Both the position numbers and the translations under genes were made by a program. A DNA stretch of 64,000 bases, taken from Lepidostoma basale. Its lineage: Eukaryota; Arthropoda; Insecta; Trichoptera; Lepidostomatidae. How positions within the stretch are numbered: position 1 is the stretch's first letter; each line of letters starts with the position of its first letter. Shown here in pieces: positions 21,862 through 32,439 of the stretch. The stretch is from assembly GCA_022606425.2 (NCBI GenBank), contig JAHDVF020000729.1:1860001-1924000 (forward strand), written 5' to 3'. Under the pieces are notes generated by a model. The model made no database searches. It was not told the DNA's origin and saw only the letters and a list, made by a program, of their open reading frames with translations.

Positions 21862-22206
21862 TATATTTAATGTTAAATATATACAGAATTAAAAGAAACC
21901 TTGATCTTGAAGAACTAATTAACCAGGAAACAGTAGTGAGATCCTGTAAGTCTCAACGCCTACGGTGGGCTGGCCATGAGGAAAGAATGCCAGAGGGTAG
22001 AACACCACAAATTATATTTAGATGGGTGCCTCACGAAAAGAGATCAAGAGGCACACCGAGGAAAAGATAGGCGGATTGCGAAGAACAAGATTGGGAGAAA
22101 ATGTAAGAAGCTGAGGAATGGAGGGAGATGGCCAGAGACAGAAGTCAGTGGAGAACCGTTGTGGAGGAGGCCAAGTCTCACACCGGGATGTAGCACCGAG
22201 AAATGA
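21862..22206 (+). mobile_element. non-LTR retrotransposon 3' coding end (family M)
   Basis: The plus strand reads SQRLRWAGHEERMPEGRTPQ, then EKRSRGTPRK, a frameshift, then 'DWEKM..AEEWREMARDRSQWRTVVEEAKSHTGM'. This is the standard end of many insect retrotransposon polymerases, terminating in 'atgaatgaatgataaat', a possible tail repeat. Confidence 0.75.
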
Positions 22207-22302
22207 TGAATGAATGATAAATATTTTTTTAAAGGTATCCTTATCAAAGGCACTTATTATTTTCATTATTTACTAATTTAAGGGGCAACATATTTAGATA
22301 AC

Positions 22303-22563
22303 AACAACAACAACCGTCACGCCGTTTCACTAAGGGGTAAGCAGAAATAATGGACCGCCACACTACTCGATATATAGATTCCTCCACATTACAGCGAGTC
22401 ATATATGCACGTCGATTATTCCGACTTCTAACATGGCCAACATTTAAAATTTGATTAATCTGGTCATGACAAGTTTTTCTCGGTCACCCACGACTCCGTA
22501 CTCCATTCACACCGTTTTCTTATACTTTCTTAACTATTCTTACTTAATCCATGCGTTCTATTT
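22303..22563 (-). mobile_element. LINE-A (subfamily 2) 3' fragment
   Basis: The tail complement has (aac)n instead of (taac)n at 22303-22315. The hairpin is 'cgccgtttcactaaggggtaagc'. The minus-strand coding follows with several stops, ending near the 'RMD' block at 22560. Confidence 0.75.
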
Positions 22564-22574
22564 CAATTAAGTTC

Positions 22575-23040
22575 AATTAAACATTTAAAAACAAATTCAT
22601 CCACATACAAATTAAAATAAGGTTACATTTTGTTTACATATTTATTTAATTCTATTCTAAAAAATTATATGCTCTGCACACTTTTTATATCTTCCGGTCT
22701 ATCTTTATAAATTTAAATGTTTTATACATTAGGGAATTCTGAGATTTGTTTTTTTCTGAATTGCCTTAGTTTATTTTTCTTTCTTGTTTCATTTTGATGT
22801 TCACGTGGGTTACTATTAACCTCCTTTAAAATTCTTGGGAGGTGTGCCCATTAACAATTTTGTGAATTAGTAATAAAACGTTGTATGTAATTATTTTTTT
22901 AAATTACATAATTTTTAGCTCTTTCAGCATCACTTTAATCCTGGCATATCTGCTTCTCCTTAAAATTATTCTCATTGCCTTATTCTGGAGAATGGGTAAT
23001 CTTCGCTGGGTAATCAGGATTTGAAATTCTGTCGTCAGCA
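22575..23040 (-). mobile_element. Jockey/CR1-like reverse transcriptase C-terminus
   Basis: Minus-strand 23040-22910 translates to ILITQRRLPILQNKAMRIIL, then RRSRYARIKVMLKEL: the thumb-region 'LQNKAMR.I...' block of Jockey/CR1-type polymerases. Farther on the frame breaks but 'SNPREHQNETRKKNKLRQF' is readable. No catalytic domain. Confidence 0.6.
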
Positions 23041-23137
23041 TATTTTAGTTATATAAATACGTACATTATAATTTTAAAGCATGTGAAGTATATTTAGGTC
23101 TTGGGCTCAAGGCAGAACAATATGAATTATCTGTACC

Positions 23138-23318
23138 TGATCATTGAGGGCGGTCCGAGGCGATCATGTTCGTAGTAGGGACAATTGACGAGCGTCCATG
23201 TCACGATGTGTGGATAGAACAGTGTGGCGGTTCATCCTATCGGCCTACCCCTCCGGGGAAATGACGTGATTGTTAGAATAGGTTAGGTTAGGTTAGTAAG
23301 TTAGTTGAGTTAGTTTAG
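23138..23318 (+). mobile_element. LINE-A 3' fragment with expanded tail
   Basis: The end region (gaccgaggcgatcatg.., cctatcggcctacccctccggggaaatg) is followed by a tail of mixed GGTTA and GTTA units at 23272-23318. A block is deleted inside the coding part. Confidence 0.7.
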
Positions 23319-23595
23319 AAAACATGTATTAAATAATGGTGCTTACAAAGTAAGTACAATTCCGTGTTGACAGAGAAGTGTACAATAGTTGTGTCTGACT
23401 CCCCTTTGCGCGTCTCTTTTCTCTTACATGTTATGCTCCATTCGGCGTATTGTCACCATATCACAATGTGTACATATTTTTTCAACATATTTGATAACTA
23501 ATATTAATGAGAAACGACTGGCTTTTAAAATATTTATTATATTTTATGGAAAAAAAACATACTTTACCTTGTTAAGGCATTATCAAATGTTTGAT

Positions 23596-23622
23596 AATGA
23601 TAATAATAATAATAATAATTAG
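23596..23622 (+). repeat. (AAT)n microsatellite
   Basis: A gataatgataataataataataataat run adjoins a repeat 'Q' relic (ggcattatcaaatg at 23575). Confidence 0.85.
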
Positions 23623-23627
23623 GTTAA

Positions 23628-23735
23628 ATATAGCGCCGTTTTCGTGAATAGCTAACCTCAAGGGCGCTTTGATAATGTTTTTAGTCATCAGAGCTGCGTG
23701 TGACACCAGCAATCAGATAATCGTTGTTTACATTT
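23628..23735 (-). repeat. dispersed repeat 'R', copy 2
   Basis: Opposite orientation to 18543-18645. It shares 'gccgttttcgtgaatagctaacctcaagggcgctttga' order and 'accagcaatcagata'. Confidence 0.65.
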
Positions 23736-23759
23736 TATGCGATATTTTGAAAAGGTGGG

Positions 23760-24055
23760 TTATTAGGTGAGATTTAAAATCTGTCGGATTGTCAATGCGT
23801 CTGAGGCGTGTAGGAAGCATATTCCAGGCGGACGGACCTGCCACTGCGAAAGCCCGATCTCCGAAATTTGTCCGGGGTTGTGCTTTGGCTCAACTAATCT
23901 GCCTATTGCCGAGGAGTTTACTGATCGAAGCGTAGATTGCCGCAAGTTTGGGCTATCAGCAACACAGAGTTCAGATATATAATATATCCTAGTGCCATTC
24001 CGTGTAGCGCTTTAAAAACCGTCCAGCATAGTTTATACTAGATTCTTTCAGGACA
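23760..24055 (-). other. unclassified GC-richer segment, possibly retrotransposon
   Basis: Phrases such as 'cgtgtaggaagcatattccag' and 'ccgttgcaatagtcgagtcgag' (24160) are reminiscent of retrotransposon coding on the minus strand, but frames are short and nothing can be named. Confidence 0.25.
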
Positions 24056-24184
24056 CTTGAGCCAGTGAAGATCTTTTAAGTAATAAGTCATGCTGCCGCA
24101 TTGAAAACAGATTAAAGTTTATTTGTTTGTTTCTTGGGTATGTTAGCGTAAATGCCGTTGCAATAGTCGAGTCGAGATAAATCC

Positions 24185-24245
24185 TTGTTCTTCTTCCTCT
24201 TGTCCTGTCCCACCTCCGTGGTGCATTGGACCTCAAGAAACGTTC
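24185..24245 (-). mobile_element. short RTE-like 3' tail fragment
   Basis: 'cttcttcctcttgtcctgtcccacctccg' has the tail-plus-end arrangement of RTE families on the minus strand. Confidence 0.35.
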
Positions 24246-24827
24246 TCTTTAGGAAAGCCTTAGCAAAGGCCAAATTTAATTTAATATCATGTAAAAGGAA
24301 TCGACCGTATTATAAGTTACTGACTTATTTTGTGTTTTTTTAGGGCATTCATTAAAACAAATTATCATACAAAACAATTTAATGTGTGGATAAAATTGTT
24401 AGTAAAAAACGTGTGTTTTTACAGTTTAATTCTCTAACATAAGCAGTATTGAAAAATTAAAATTAAAATCCCTCCAATATTCGATAGAAACAAACTAAAC
24501 TATTATGGTGGCATTTCACTTTTTCGATACTTGTATTATAATCTGAACACAAGTTTTGACAATCCGGGTCATCATTTTGGCAACGGGGGGTTGAAAGTAT
24601 ACTAGAAGCAGATCCACCCCCACAAAAATAAGAAACAGAACACAGCACTTCTCACAAGTACGGGGTGGGATTGAAAGGGTAAGTTCGTAAAAGTTTCCTA
24701 ACCCAATTTTACGTTATCTCTCGGTAGAGCAACGTAGAAAACAGAACTATTGAACAAATCTAATGTTTTGTGAAAGAAAATAAGCGCTTAAAATGATTCG
24801 ATTATAAAACAGTTATATCTATCATAC

Positions 24828-25115
24828 TAACTAGCAATCATACCATCTAAAGGAGTAGGCAGTAATACTTGACCACCACTCCGTTCTTTCCTGATATATG
24901 TTACATCTCTCTCTTGCTCAACATTCATATAACGTGTTATGCACGCACGTCGATTTCTCCGATTTTCACTTCCCAACTCTTAAAATTTGATTGATTTGAT
25001 CATGTCACGTTTTTTTTCACACATTTTCACTGTCACTTTCAAATCGTTAACGTGTTTTTTCTTTAACATTATTGTCTGATTTATTATTCCTGTGAGTCCA
25101 AACCATTTCGCCTCT
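24828..25115 (-). mobile_element. LINE-A 3' fragment, strongly decayed
   Basis: The hairpin region (accatctaaaggagtaggcag), 'cattcatataacgtgttatgcacgcacgtcgatttctccga' and 'tgatttgatcatgtcacgtttt' follow the LINE-A order. Indels are frequent. Confidence 0.7.
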
Positions 25116-25481
25116 TATAACGTGACATTTCGAAAAAAGTTTTTTTTTATTTGATAGTCAAATCCACCGTGTTCAACTTTATGTTCTACAAAAACATGGT
25201 ATTTTTAAAGTGGAAAACAGAGAATTTATGAGGGAAAAAGACAACACAACAGTGGTATGTTGTATTGTCACGTTGTCTCTTTCAGACGGGTATCTTGTTT
25301 TATTTTTCAATTTGTCAATTTTTCGAGATAACACGTTATTCTCGCAAAGACGCGATTTAAGTGTACATTTGATTAATTTTTTCATATGTAATTACTTTAT
25401 CATTATGCTTTAAAATGTGTGTTATTCTTTCCAATGAAACAAATACATTTATAGATGTAATAAACTAGTTTATTAGTTTAA

Positions 25482-25590
25482 CCATGGTATGGTTTTTATA
25501 ATTGATGCCAACTAGTTTCATTATATCTCCCTGATGACACTTAGGTACAAGAGAAACTAGTTGGCATCAATTAAAATAAACATACTGTGG
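25482..25590. mobile_element. small Penelope-like foldback with CTGATGA core
   Basis: A 21-bp stem (25499-25519 with 25552-25572), extended with mismatches to about 25482 and 25590, encloses a loop holding CTGATGA (25531-25537). GAAAC (25553-25557) opens the right arm. Inside is only a short CTT/AAG stem. The conserved bases of a hammerhead core are present but the stem is weak. Confidence 0.6.
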
Positions 25591-25774
25591 TTATTACAAA
25601 ATGTTTAAGTTTAAAAAAGCTAACTACAAAGCGAGTGTTTCATATAAAAATTGATCTATTAATACAATATTTTTAAATTGAAATATGAAGCTGGGTTCTT
25701 TATGATAAGTTTTATATTTTAGAAGTTTTATAGTTGTTTTTGCATACTTACTGTGAAATAAAAAATATATTTCA
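25591..25774. other. intronic sequence
   Basis: AT-rich; nothing recognised. Confidence 0.4.
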
Positions 25775-26000
25775 TTTTGAATGTATACAAATACTTGTAG
25801 ACGAATACTGGATTTTACCCATTGCGGGTTATCATTTTAAGGATTAATTGTATCTCAATAGAGACGAAGATGCAAATTGAAAACAGAATATGGTGGTCGT
25901 GGCGTTTACAGGACTTATGACCTGTCATAGGTAGGGTTAAGCGCACGCGTTATGTAATACAACATTCCCCATTCCTCCCTTCCTACGACCACCATGTCTG
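25775..26000 (+). mobile_element. repeat 'P' copy 2
   Basis: The plus strand follows the left half of the 28080-28323 copy: 'atgtatacaaatacttgtagacgaa', 'ctggattttacccattg', 'aattgtatctcaatagagacgaag', 'ggcgtttacaggacttatgacctgtc', 'gggttaagcgcacgc', 'acaacattccccatt'. It stands alone with no inverted partner. The end, 'ccaccatgtctgacaattttttgga', is followed by a short repeat of 'aattttttggaa.aaaatatattatca' at 26002-26055. Confidence 0.7.
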
Positions 26001-26055
26001 ACAATTTTTTGGAATAAAATATATTATCAATTTTTTGGAAAAAAATATATTATCA

Positions 26056-26575
26056 GATATGTTATCGCGTTTGATGGTTTAAAGACTTAGGCAACTTCTA
26101 AGAGTCATTACGAATAAATTTCCCGAGATGAGGTAAATCTGGTATGCGAGCCACGTAGCTCGGTCCACATACGTCAAACATTCTTTCCAACTTGAAACTT
26201 TTTGTTTGTTTGAACTCTAAACGTAAAAGTTTGAAAATTATATCTTAGGGCAAAGTTTATGCAAAATTTTCTTTGTCACGTATTTATTGCCCCAAGTTTT
26301 TGCACCATCTGTCTGTAATGTTCAAGAAGAGTTCAGGGAACTATTTGTTCGTGCCAGCGCGTGACGAACTTCAAACTTGTCTAGTTTCACGACATCTTCG
26401 ACTGCCGGAGTACACCCATGTTTTGACTAATAGTCTGTCGTGGAAAAACTATTTCGTTTTATTCGAATTATTGTTGCGGCGGATAACTTGCGGTTTCATT
26501 TTGTTCGAGTGCCGGGTCTTTACAAGACATTTACAGTTGTTCACACTGTTTGAAAACAAAACTTAAAAAAAAACT
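26056..26575. other. intronic sequence, nothing recognised
   Basis: A 97-codon plus-strand frame at 26273-26566 is open and moderately GC-rich, but has no motif and no clear splice borders. I do not call it a gene. Confidence 0.35.
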
Positions 26576-26577
26576 GA

Positions 26578-27455
26578 AGTAACCATTATGCCGTCTTCCC
26601 GGAAGGGTAGCTAAAAAGAATGGACAACTTCACTGTTCTGTCTTGACACACTTCCCTCGATTCCTCTACATTCATACACCGTGTCTTGCACGCACGTTGA
26701 TTTTTCCGACCCCTCACGTGGCCGACATTAAAAAAATTAAATTTATTTACGACCACGTTTTCCTCGGTCTTCCTTTATTTCTAGTTCATTTACATCGTTA
26801 ACATATATACTTTCTTTACATGTTTCATTATTTTGTTCATATCCATTTCTTTCGCACTTCATTCACTTCTTATATTTTCATTCGACACTTTGTCATACAC
26901 AGATTTTTCAAAGTTTTCGTTTAAGAGATCTAATTTTTACTACAGTTATTCTACTTTCATACTTCTTTAATCAGTTTATTTATTCACTCAAAATATATTA
27001 CAAACATAATAACAGTTTAATGCATCTACTTGAGAAAGAGTAAAGAATCAGGAACGCATGAGAGATGGTTCAACTTTAGGAAGACAAGATACTCCCTAAA
27101 GTTAAGAGTATTTTTCTTCTGAACGTACTTTCACTAATATGAAAGACGTCAATCTCCGAGGTAATCTTGTTTAGCAAACTGATTGCTCTTCCCACTGGCA
27201 TTATTAGAGGGAGGTTGGTTCTTGCGGCCGGAAGAAAGAACAATCTATGATGGCGCTGTCGGAGATATCCGTCGGGAACAAAAAGACCTACACCCTCCAG
27301 CACGGCTGAGTTTTCAAAATATCCCCTTATTAATCTAAAGATAGTTTGCCAGTTCCATGCTTCACTTCCAATATATAAGGGTCAGTACAAGAACACCATT
27401 GTGCACTGCTAATTTAGCTTTTTGAATAGGCTTTTATATGCGATGACAACTTTAT
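26578..27455 (-). mobile_element. LINE-A 3' part split by a LINE-F insertion
   Basis: Segments 26578-26966 and 27336-27455 make one minus-strand LINE-A copy. The 3' hairpin is at 26585-26620, the coding blocks run in order to 'ctactttcatacttcttt', and it resumes with 'gccagttccatgcttcacttcc' up to the VVIA region at about 27450. The 370 bp between belong to LINE-F. Confidence 0.8.
26967..27325 (-). mobile_element. LINE-F inserted in LINE-A
   Basis: The minus-strand frame at 27303-27076 reads LFVPDGYLRQRHHRLFFLP, RTNLPLIMPVGRAI, SEIDVFHISESTF, ILLTLGSILSS. The 3' end (aatcagtttattta…) abuts LINE-A at 26966. I found no clear target duplication. Confidence 0.8.
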
Positions 27456-27600
27456 TATTTGATTGATTTGATCGTGCCACGTTTCCTTACACTACATCTA
27501 GCTCCGTTCAAGTCGTTTATGTAAACTGTCTTTATCATTCTTTCTTCATTCTTTGCCCAAATATTTTAATGACCACTTAATTATTTTATTGTTTAAATTA
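27456..27600 (-). mobile_element. LINE-A internal fragment
   Basis: 'tatttgattgatttgatcgtgccacgtttcc', 'ctagctccgttcaagtcgtttatgtaaactg' and 'cattctttcttcatt' are the complement of the HDQIN, NGAR and RMVKK regions. It is a second, separate fragment that joins the first copy directly. Confidence 0.65.
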
Positions 27601-28079
27601 CATTCATGCATATTAAAATCTTGATAACATATTTCAGAAATATACATGTTCTTACATAACATAGAAAACGGTGTAAGGACTATTGGTATTTATTAGGAAA
27701 AACGGGGATCAATATTCACAGCCTAAACTCAGTTATGCTTCAAAGTAGGTTGTAAAATATTCAAGAGGGAAGTAATAAAAATAAAAAAGGACGACCAGTG
27801 TTGTGGCAAGACTTTTGTAAGCATTCTTTCTGGGGCATTAAACCGATTCTGCGCTTTTGATCTTTTCCAACGACAGGATAAACGCCATTTATACCACAGT
27901 GTCGCTGGTTAACAACATTTTATCTTCATAATAACCACTCTTCGAGTTCGACATGATCGCTACTCTATGCCAAGTTTTTGTTATTTGAACAATGAAAGAT
28001 TCCCGACCTTTCTTATTTGTAAATTCCAAGTATGAATATTTTAAAAAATTGTTTTTGAAATTTCCAAGTATAACTTTTT
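27601..28079. other. intronic sequence, nothing recognised
   Basis: No block shared with other repeats was noticed. Confidence 0.35.
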
Positions 28080-28740
28080 TAAATATTTGTGAATGTATAC
28101 TTATACTTGTATACGAAATCCTGGATTTTCCCCAAAGGGTTGTTAATTCAAATTTAATTGTATCTCAATAGAGACGAAGACGCAAACTGGAAACTGAATA
28201 TGGATGATCAAGGTGTTTACAGGACTTATGACCTGTCATTGGTTGGGTTAAGCGCACGCTTTATGTAATTACAACATTCCCCATTCCACCTTTGTTATTA
28301 TGATCATGCATGACAAATTTTGGCATATAGAATGGAATAATACTCCTGGCGGCTTCTAACAATACGTTAATAGGCGGCAGCCTTCGCATTGTGTTAATAA
28401 GGTAGTTTGCTAAATGCCGAAAATCATTCTCCATAGATGGCGTTAGTGGGTCGGTTGTATAGGTTTATCTTGAAAAGATTCACAAGTGCAATCAAATCTA
28501 CATAGATGGCCAATTAAAACTGATATGTGAAGATAGATATGGATTTGAAGTATATATACATCTTCCAAAATTTGTCATGCATGATCATAATAACAAAGGT
28601 GGAATGGGGAATGTTGTAATTACATAAAGCGTGCGCTTAACCCAACCAATGACAGGTCATAAGTCCTGTAAACACCTTGATCATCCATATTCAGTTTCCA
28701 GTTTGCGTCTTCGTCTCTATTGAGATACAATTAAAAATAA
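28080..28740. mobile_element. repeat 'P' foldback with 171-bp matching arms
   Basis: Positions 28153-28323 and 28565-28735 are reverse complements over 171 bp with no mismatch that I could find. The spacer of 241 bp (28324-28564) holds 'cagccttcgcattgtgttaataaggtagtttgctaaatg', which recurs at 48670-48710, and two 'catagatgg' blocks. Positions 28080-28145 (tgtatacttatacttgtatacgaaatcctgga) are a third module, also at 25775 and inverted near 48770. Single, diverged arms at 3127 and 25840 show that the arm is a repeat in its own right. No coding capacity. A Penelope-like or other foldback origin is inference. Confidence 0.75.
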
Positions 28741-28747
28741 CTTTTTT

Positions 28748-29000
28748 ATGCTATTAAGGTACTTATTTCAATTCCACAACATTCATACATCGTGTCATGC
28801 ACGTGCGCCGATTTCTAAGTCTATTTACGTGGCCATTATTCAATATTTGATTTATTTGATCGTGCCATGTTTTCCTCGGTCTTTCTCTAGTACTAGTTCA
28901 GTTTAATACATAATTTTTTACCATTCTTTCTTCATTCATTCTTTCCATGTGTGTGTCCAAACAATCTTAATGATAATTTCATTATTTTGTTCATGAAACT
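28748..29000 (-). mobile_element. LINE-A internal fragment lacking the 3' end
   Basis: It starts inside the coding part ('tcaattccacaacattcatacatcgtgtcatgcacg') and runs to 'tgatttcattattttgttcatgaa'. The hairpin and tail are missing, which is unusual for a copy made by target-primed reverse transcription, so later deletion is likely. It lies 12 bp from the repeat 'P' foldback. Confidence 0.7.
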
Positions 29001-29410
29001 ATATAACACGATTAATTAAAATTAAGCATTGTCTATTATGAAAATTATTTTTTTCGTGTTAATTTTGTAATAGATAAATAATAAATTTACCTAGTTTGAA
29101 TGCATTCTTATAAACTGATTAATTTTTTGCTTTCGAAACAAAATGTCAATTGAAAAATTGATATTGAGCTGCCCTAACTGGTCATAACTATTAGAATAAG
29201 TTAACTTAACTGATAATTTAAAAAAAAAATATATAATTTTTATCAATTTATTTAATTATTATACCATATAAACATTTTTTTTTATATTATCACGTTCCTT
29301 GCAATTATAGGTTACCCTGGCATTGGTTATCATTAATTTTAATTATTTCGAATGAAAATGTTTAATTTTCTTGAAAATTTATTAAATTATATGCGAATGA
29401 CTTTTTTCCC
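29001..29410. other. AT-rich intronic sequence
   Basis: Nothing recognised. Confidence 0.4.
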
Positions 29411-29416
29411 CCTCCT

Positions 29417-29452
29417 TAGGCATTATCAAAAGACATTTGATAATGCCTAAGC
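29417..29452. repeat. repeat 'Q' mini-palindrome
   Basis: 'ttaggcattatcaaa' and its inverse 'tttgataatgcctaa' are separated by a few bases. This is the innermost part of the Q foldbacks, with only the core TTGATAATGCC kept on each side. Confidence 0.75.
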
Positions 29453-29572
29453 ATTGGTGTTTTACATTATTGTTCATGAAATAATACAGTTGTTTTATTA
29501 ACATGACTCACTAAATTTTAACTGTAATATTAGTTATATAAAGTAAACAAAGTATTTTGTTTCAATTCATCT

Positions 29573-29725
29573 TTTAAATCAAATCAAATCAGTTTATTTT
29601 CTCAAAAGATTTTACAAACAATTATTAGAGTTTAAGACTATTATAGTTTATTGAGAATAGGTAAAATATAATAAATATATAATACCAGAAACGCATGAGA
29701 GATGGCCCTACAGTCTATATCAAGC
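29573..29725 (-). mobile_element. LINE-F 3' end
   Basis: The minus-strand end 'aaactgatttgatttgattt' is complementary to 29576-29600. The 3' UTR (gcctattgagaa-like, gttctggtattatat) is present and no coding is left. Confidence 0.75.
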
Positions 29726-29729
29726 CTTA

Positions 29730-29880
29730 ATCCTTCACTATTCCGACACTTGTAACAATTTCATTTTTTCTTCTTTCAATTTCTATTTTGATCCATCGCA
29801 GTCTTGGTTGTCCAATTGGTCTTCTATTCTGGGTGCCACTCCAGGATTCTTTTTTTTAGTATTGTATTGTAAATTATCTT
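29730..29880 (-). mobile_element. possible retrotransposon 3' fragment
   Basis: Minus strand 'cctggagtggcacccagaatagaagaccaattggacaaccaagactgcgatgg' has an 'RRPIGQPRLRW' reading, as at the end of many LINE polymerases. It directly follows the LINE-F tail. Confidence 0.45.
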
Positions 29881-30570
29881 TTCAATAAGTATCGAGAAAA
29901 TTCTCTGGCAAGGGACTGTCATAAACACAATCTGATCGTTTTTTCTATTCTCAAGATATCTCTACGTATTCAGTTACATAAAAAATAAATGAAAACAATA
30001 GCATAGCTTACTGGTTACTGGCCAAACGAATAATACAAACGACTAGTGATAAAATATTATTCAATTTGTAAGTCGTATCGACCTGTATTGATTGGTTATA
30101 AGTCACAACAGTTGAGTCAAGTTGTTTCCCAAACAAATAATTACGTTGAAGAAAAGTTCTGAAGTAAACACGTGGCGGAAGGCGAATCCTGTAAACATTT
30201 ACAATTAATGGCCGGATCCCTTGGGGAAACTTTCCTTTTAGTTTGAATAACTTCCGTAGTTTATTTAAAAATTGTGTTTTCCGGCGGAAACGCCGCTAGA
30301 AAAATATATAAGTTTTTACTGTTATGATACTATTCACCACAAAATATTGATTAATTTTAAAATGAAGTGAAAAGCAGTGATTTTTGTGAAAGGAGACAAT
30401 GCAGTGGAAACGAAAGCGTCGCGTCGCACGACTTTAAGATAGTTCGAACACATGAAAATGATGATTATGAATGAAACGTGATATGGTTGTCAACCGTAGA
30501 AAGAATGATCTCTTGGCGGCACAATTTAAGACAATAGTTCAGAAGTAGCACCACATCGGTGATCAAGGTC
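29881..30570. other. intronic sequence, nothing recognised
   Basis: Positions 30160-30300 are GC-richer and unique in the window. Confidence 0.35.
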
Positions 30571-30572
30571 AC

Positions 30573-30970
30573 AGTCTTCTTCTTCTTTCTCTTTTAATAG
30601 ATCTGTGGATCTGTTTTTATGGCGTCTCCTGGGACACAGAAATCCAACTATCTCGCCATCTCTTCGCAGGTCTTCTAGGTTGGCGAGTTCCCGTTAGCAC
30701 GTTTTTTCCGGCTGATTGATGGAGTTTATCATCGCTCATTCGCTCTACGTGCCCCATCTGACGATATCTTCGGTATCGCAGGTCTCACGTATTACTGTGT
30801 TTCTGATTCTGTCCCCCAGTGTTTTGCCCAGAATAGCGCGGAGTGTTTTCATTTCGGCGGTTCGTATCGTTCGTTTCGGCGCATTGGTTCTGTTTGTGTC
30901 AGCCCTTGATTCTATACCATAAGTCATTATGGGTCTGACACATGTCTTAAGGTCGCAGTCAACAAGGTGG
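30573..30970 (-). mobile_element. RTE-J non-LTR retrotransposon, 3' coding part
   Basis: The minus-strand frame reads LKTCVRPIMTYGIESRADTN, then TIRTAEMKTLRAILGKTLGD, RIRNTVIRETC, then VRWGT. Beyond a frameshift come an ERMSDDKLHQSA-like block and the 'cttcttcttc' tail complement at 30573. The frame on the plus strand is a shadow. This is the best-preserved RTE-J copy here. Confidence 0.8.
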
Positions 30971-31054
30971 AAATATCCCTGCTGATGGCCAACCTTCGCA
31001 GAGGAGACAGTAATTAGAAAATAAGAAGATCTGTGGAAAATATGCACGTAAGAA

Positions 31055-31195
31055 AACGGGAAAATTGATATGCGTGCGTAAAACGATGTTAATTTTTGAG
31101 GCGAGAGAATATATCAGGAAAGAAAAAAGCGAAAGTTAACTTTTTCTGCCTATGTCTTTGGTAAAACGTTACGATGGTTAGTAAATTGGTTAGGA
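31055..31195 (+). mobile_element. LINE-A 3' end, decayed
   Basis: Plus strand 'attgatatgcgtgcgtaaaacgatgttaatttttgaggcgagagaatatatcagg' follows the LINE-A C-terminal order, then 'ctttttctgcctatgtctttggtaaaacgttacgatggttagtaaattggttagg'. Confidence 0.65.
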
Positions 31196-31254
31196 TGTGA
31201 AAACATTTGCAAGAATAATTTTTGAAACAATTTGCAAGACCATTTTACCCAATC

Positions 31255-31447
31255 TTTTATATCATATTAGTGAAAGTACGTTCAGAAGGCAAATACTATT
31301 GATTTTGGAGAGTATTTTGTCTTCCTAATGTCAAACCATCTCTTATGCGCTTTTGGTTGTATACTATGTACAATCTATTATTTTACCCGTTCTCAAAAGA
31401 TGCATTAAGTAATGTCTATTGATGAAATAAACTGATTTGATTTGATT
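31255..31447 (+). mobile_element. LINE-F 3' end
   Basis: Plus strand 'tatcatattagtgaaagtacgttcagaaggcaaatact' (SESTFRRQIL) to 'aataaactgatttgatttgatttta'. The coding part covers only about 25 codons. Confidence 0.75.
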
Positions 31448-31980
31448 TTATATGATTAGAATCTATTCCATCATTTTGTAAATAGATTGGGCAATCGACT
31501 AATATTAAGGCCACAATTTAACTGATTGACGAAACCTTAAAAAATATAAATGAATATACGTTTACAAACAAATTTATTTGTAATGAAACAAAAATATATG
31601 AAAATTTTCTACATTCTTTTATTAAAAATTTGGACTCTTGGTGTTAATAAAACAAGCACTCAAACTGGTCAAAATCCGGGGATAAATCTAAAATCTCGTC
31701 GATAAATTCTGCTCAGGTTTCGATTTATTCGATTTCGAATCCATCGAGTCAGCTCAAACCTCGAGTTATGTTCTTCCTTTCAGAATATTTTCGTCGGCTG
31801 TGTTTATCTCCAACGTCCGTTCGTGGTGTTTAACCATACCCTTTAAGAAAATTGAAATGTTGTGTTTTGAAACTCCAATAAAGATGATATAAAATTAATG
31901 AAATAATATTTGGAACATGAAAGACGTTTTACAATTAAATAAAGATTCTTATTGTTCTTTATAGATTTAAGAGTATATTT
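31448..31980. other. intronic sequence, nothing recognised
   Basis: No shared repeat noticed. Positions 31700-31850 are slightly less AT-rich. Confidence 0.35.
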
Positions 31981-31982
31981 CT

Positions 31983-32097
31983 TTCTTCTTCTTCTTTCCG
32001 TGTTCTGTCAGGTCTCCCCAAGCGTTGACTATCACCCTTAAGTAGGCCTCCCTGTCCTGGGCCGCCCGGAACAGCTCCTTCACGGTCCTTAGCCCTT
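31983..32097 (-). mobile_element. RTE-H 3' end
   Basis: The (TTC)n complement of the tail at 31983-31998 is followed by 'gtgttctgtcaggtctccccaagcg', 'ctgtcctgggccgcccggaacagctcctt': the last 30 or so codons of RTE-H. Confidence 0.75.
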
Positions 32098-32174
32098 GAT
32101 ATTTATTTAAGTAACTAAATTGCAAGATAACATAAAGTCAAAGGTTTCGCCATGAAGAGTATAGCTAATTTTTT

Positions 32175-32430
32175 TTTTTCGTGACCAATGATATAAAATT
32201 CCTTATTTAATAACTTATATGAATGAAAACGTCTGTCTTCTAGGATTTAAAAGAAATATTTTAGATGAATGACATGTTTTCAAGAAATGAAAGAAACTCT
32301 TTTTTAGAAATTACATGTTTTCAAATGACATTTGATAATGCCTTAGAAAGGCGATACAAGTTATTCCATCTAAATTATAATAAAACTCCTAGAAAACAGA
32401 CGTTTTCATTCATAATTAGATATCAGCTAA
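32175..32430. mobile_element. repeat 'Q' foldback
   Basis: Left arm about 32178-32290 (caatgatataaaattcc, gaatgaaaacgtctgtcttctagga, gaatgacatgtttt). Right arm about 32328-32425 (gacatttgataatgccttagaaaggcga, actcctagaaaacagacgttttcattc). The right arm keeps TTGATAA, spacer T, stem GCCT/AGGC, then GATAC in place of GAAAC. Confidence 0.7.
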
Positions 32431-32439
32431 ACTAAGTAT

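Noticed and set aside
23272..23318. TTAGG-like run, as in insect telomeres
   Set aside because: It is only three to four units and directly continues the 3' tail of a LINE-A copy, whose tails are GTTA-based. No further telomeric array is present.
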